From contig JWZX01001017.1 of NCBI GenBank assembly GCA_001275005.1, positions 1-27,465 of the forward strand: 27,465 nucleotides of DNA. The letters are read 5' to 3'. Position numbers and translations under genes: made by a program. Position 1 is the first letter of the stretch, and each line of letters begins with the position of its first letter. This document shows, in pieces, positions 25,058-27,465 of the stretch. The notes below the pieces were generated by a model. The model worked only from the letters and a program-made list of their open reading frames with translations, did no database searches and was not told the origin of the DNA. Source of the DNA: Chrysochromulina tobinii. Its lineage: Eukaryota; Haptophyta; Prymnesiales; Chrysochromulinaceae.

Positions 25058-27465
25058 CTACTCCTCCTCCTCTTGCTCTTCCTCAGGGGCCGCCATGAGC
25101 GATCGGATGAGGCTGTCCGCGCCGATGATCTTTTTGACCGACTTAATGGATTTACTCCACTTGCCCGGGCCGGCACCTCCCGAGCCAGCTCCCGCAAAGA
25201 GGGCAAGCACGCCGGTCGCCTTGGTGTCGCCGATGGTAGGTGCCTGAGGCTCGGGCTCGGTCGCAGCAGCAGGTGCGCCGTCCACCTTCGCCGGGCTCGA
25301 GCCCTTCGCAGAACGTGGACGTGGGGAGGGCGTCCGACGACCCGGTGTGAAAAGCGTAGTGACCGTCGACATCGTCTTGAGGTCGTCAATCTTCAACGCC
25401 TCGACATGCTCGAGGCCGCCCTTGCGTTGGATCTCGATCTTGCGCCTTCGCAGGATTCCCTCGATCAGCTTGAAGTTCGGCACGTCCGGGTTCTCGCCGC
25501 TCGTGGCCGTCTGGTACAGTGCGAACAGCTCTTTCTCCGGCAGCTCGGGCGACGCATTCATGATGCATCCGGCGAAGACGTCGAAGCTCTCCTCCCCACC
25601 GGCCGCTTTCACCCATGTCTTGTAGATGCCAGTGAGGATCTCGGCGTCCTTATCTTGCTGCCTGAGCATGCCCTCCACGGACAGGTCCAGAAACTGGAAC
25701 AGCGTCAGGTGCCCTCGGGAGTCCAGATCCGGCTTCCCGAGGTACTGCCTCTTGTAATTCGGAAAGGGCAGGTCGTTCTCGTCCTTTATCTTTGCTTTGG
25801 CCTTCTGATTCTGGGTTGCAGTCTGCAGGATCATACGCTGGAGTCGATCGTGGAGGTCTTTGTGACTCTTCTCGAACATGCGCTTGATCGTGTTGAGGCA
25901 CACAAACACGGGCACGGAGATCTGCGTCATCGAGCCGATCATGTTCCAGAAGGCACCGATGCTTTTGAGCCCGAGCGTGTGCTCGTCTCCTATCGTCTTT
26001 GAGATACCATCGAGCATGTCAATGTAAAACTCGAACTCCTCGTTCGGCGTGCGCTCCTCAACCGGCACGCCGTGCCACGAGCCTTTCCAGAAGGGCATCA
26101 GAAATGGCTCGCCCTCCGTCAGACCCTTCTTCTCGTCCTTGCGGTAGCGCTCCACGCGCACGCCGTACAGGAACTCGTTGATGTTCTTGATCGCGAGCGA
26201 CTTGATGCCGTACAGCACCATAAACTGATCGGGGATGAACTCAGGGAATGGCTGGCGATCGCGCTGCTGCTTGTCGGCCTCGATGTTGGCCTCAATCTTG
26301 ACCTGGTAGAGCGCCGAGAGCAGCCGGCGGCACATGAGCACGTTCATCGCCTTGACGTCCTTTCGGTTGAACTTGATCTCGCACAGGGAAGTCACACACG
26401 ACGTTGGCATCATGCGTTTGCCATCGCCGCCATCACCGCCTACCTCCTCGACCGCACCACCTCCCGAAGGCCTTTGGCTCATCGAGACCATCGACTGCCC
26501 CGCCTGGCACCCAATATCAGCGGTATCGTCGCCGCCTGCGCCGCCGCCGCCCCTGCGGCCGCCGCCGCCCCTCTTGGCAAGCTGCCCCTCAAGTCGCTGC
26601 AGCTCGATGAGCTCCTCGGGCGTTAGCTCGCCCGCCGCCTGCCGTCGCTTTAGATCAGCGAGGCGCGCCGCCAGCTCGTCCTCCTCGGCTGTGCCGCCGC
26701 CCTTGCCGCCGCCCTTGCCACCGCCCTTGCCGCCGCCCTTGCCACCTCCGTTTCTGTGGCCAGCTAGCAGAGCGCGACGTTCCTCCTCCGTCAGATTCGG
26801 GTCCATCAGCTTCTCAAGGAGCTCGTCCATCCGCTTCTTCTCGGCGTCGAACTCCTTTTGCATGCGGCGCTCCATCTCCCGCAACCGACGCGCGAGCTCC
26901 GCCTCCATATCGAAGTCATCGTCGCTGTTACCTTTGCCGCCCTTGCCGCCCTTACCGCCCTTACTTCCTTTTCCCTTTTTGTCCTTGTCGATCACGCTTT
27001 CGAGCTCCTTCATCCTGGCTTCGAGCCGCCTCAGCTCCTCCTCCTCCTCGGGGGTGAGCTGCCCGAGTGCCTGACGCCGCTTGAGGTCTGCGATGCGCGC
27101 GGCCATCTCCGCTGCCTCCCTCTCGGCGTCTGAGAGCTCGTCGCCCTTGCCGCCCTTGCCGCCCTTGCCCATTGCCGCGTCTAGCTCCTTCATCCTGGCT
27201 TCGAGTCGCCTCAGCTCCTCCTCCTCCTCGGGGGTGAGCTGCCCGAGTGCCTGACGCCGCTTGAGGTCTGCGATGCGCGCAGCCATCTCTGCTGCCTCCC
27301 TCTCGGCGTCTGTCATTTCTTTGCTGCCCTTGCCGCCCTTACCTCCTTTTCCCTTTTTGTCCTTGTCGATCACGCTTTCGAGCTCCTTCATCCTGGCTTC
27401 GAGTCGCCTCAGCTCCTCCTCCTCCTCGGGGGTGAGCTGCCCGAGTGCCTGACGCCGCTTGAGGT
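25058..27465 (-). CDS. Partial charged-repeat protein of unknown function (5' end off window)
   Basis: The leftward frame is open to the right edge, so the true start lies outside; about 801 residues are visible. The N-terminal part is a series of near-identical repeats containing D-A-E-R-E-A-A-E-M-A-A-R-I, then ADLKRRQALGQLTPEEEEEL and RRLEARMKELE, separated by flexible KGKGGKGGKG linkers. A diverged copy (LADLKRRQAAGELTPEE) lies further on, and between them is a long charged helix (M-E-A-E-L-A-R-R-L-R-E-M-E-R-R-M-Q-K-E-F) likely to form a coiled coil. After a Gly-rich break the C-terminal 450 residues look folded: SLCEIKFNRKDVKAMNVLMC, PDQFMVLYGIKSLAIKNINE, SVPVFVCLNTIKRMF and LYQTATSGENPDVPNFKLI. 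They vaguely resemble uncharacterised flagellum-associated proteins of protists, but I cannot name a family. The tail is basic, then ends in EEEQEEEE. A cytoskeletal or flagellar role is a guess. Confidence 0.65.
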   Translation of the reverse strand, partial: LKRRQALGQLTPEEEEELRRLEARMKELESVIDKDKKGKGGKGGKGSKEMTDAEREAAEMAARIADLKRRQALGQLTPEEEEELRRLEARMKELDAAMGKGGKGGKGDELSDAEREAAEMAARIADLKRRQALGQLTPEEEEELRRLEARMKELESVIDKDKKGKGSKGGKGGKGGKGNSDDDFDMEAELARRLREMERRMQKEFDAEKKRMDELLEKLMDPNLTEEERRALLAGHRNGGGKGGGKGGGKGGGKGGGTAEEDELAARLADLKRRQAAGELTPEELIELQRLEGQLAKRGGGGRRGGGGAGGDDTADIGCQAGQSMVSMSQRPSGGGAVEEVGGDGGDGKRMMPTSCVTSLCEIKFNRKDVKAMNVLMCRRLLSALYQVKIEANIEADKQQRDRQPFPEFIPDQFMVLYGIKSLAIKNINEFLYGVRVERYRKDEKKGLTEGEPFLMPFWKGSWHGVPVEERTPNEEFEFYIDMLDGISKTIGDEHTLGLKSIGAFWNMIGSMTQISVPVFVCLNTIKRMFEKSHKDLHDRLQRMILQTATQNQKAKAKIKDENDLPFPNYKRQYLGKPDLDSRGHLTLFQFLDLSVEGMLRQQDKDAEILTGIYKTWVKAAGGEESFDVFAGCIMNASPELPEKELFALYQTATSGENPDVPNFKLIEGILRRRKIEIQRKGGLEHVEALKIDDLKTMSTVTTLFTPGRRTPSPRPRSAKGSSPAKVDGAPAAATEPEPQAPTIGDTKATGVLALFAGAGSGGAGPGKWSKSIKSVKKIIGADSLIRSLMAAPEEEQEEEE
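26990..27465 (-). repeat. Near-identical 180-198 bp coding repeats
   Basis: The segment around ctccttcatcctggcttcga recurs at about 27005, 27185 and 27383, giving periods of 180 and 198 bp. Over about 130 bp the copies differ at only a few positions, mostly third codon positions, so they were duplicated or homogenised recently. Copies probably continue past the right edge. Confidence 0.85.

Overview
GC-rich nuclear DNA from a eukaryote, most likely a unicellular alga. The signs are spliceosomal GT-AG introns that rejoin reading frames exactly, CAG and alanine repeat tracts, many short tandem repeats inside genes, and large multidomain proteins of kinds not found in bacteria. A CUB-like ectodomain, a TMEM144-type carrier and compact gene spacing with few introns fit a haptophyte best. 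That assignment is an inference, and another GC-rich microalga is possible.

Layout from left to right: about 0.9 kb without a recognised gene; a minus-strand polyQ / low-complexity protein (1013-3230, one intron); a divergent plus-strand serine beta-lactamase-like hydrolase (3386-5052, two introns); a minus-strand single-pass membrane protein with a CUB-like ectodomain and a SHOCT motif (5450-6316); a minus-strand secreted Ntn-hydrolase of the C45 / acid-ceramidase-like type (6629-8191); a divergent METTL21-like lysine methyltransferase (8371-9123); a six-helix membrane protein with an alanine-rich tail (9547-10935); a 2OG-Fe(II) oxygenase-like domain fused to Sel1 repeats (11243-12931); a 2384-residue myosin-like protein (13118-20272); a transporter/receptor fusion (20460-24485, one intron); and a minus-strand repeat protein that runs off the right edge (25058-27465).

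Two genes stand out. The 2384-residue protein has a recognisable myosin motor fold, but its P-loop lysine and threonine, much of switch I and the switch II core are replaced. It continues into LRR-like repeats, a C2 domain, an IQ motif and a C-terminal membrane anchor, so it looks like a membrane-tethered pseudo-myosin scaffold. Next to it, 188 bp downstream on the same strand, one reading frame joins a TMEM144-like sugar carrier of the DMT superfamily to a PIN-type transporter plus seven-helix receptor-like module of the GPR155/LYCHOS type. 

Two introns, one in the polyQ gene and one in the carrier/receptor gene, are built almost wholly of short tandem repeats. Both end in the same 11 bases and carry exon-like duplications at their boundaries, which suggests recent intron gain. 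An overrepresented 8-bp palindrome (TACCGGTA, eight copies counted) and a dispersed CCGGTAAAAAGACACCGGGG element recur across the window. No RNA gene, CRISPR array, transposase or organelle gene was recognised.
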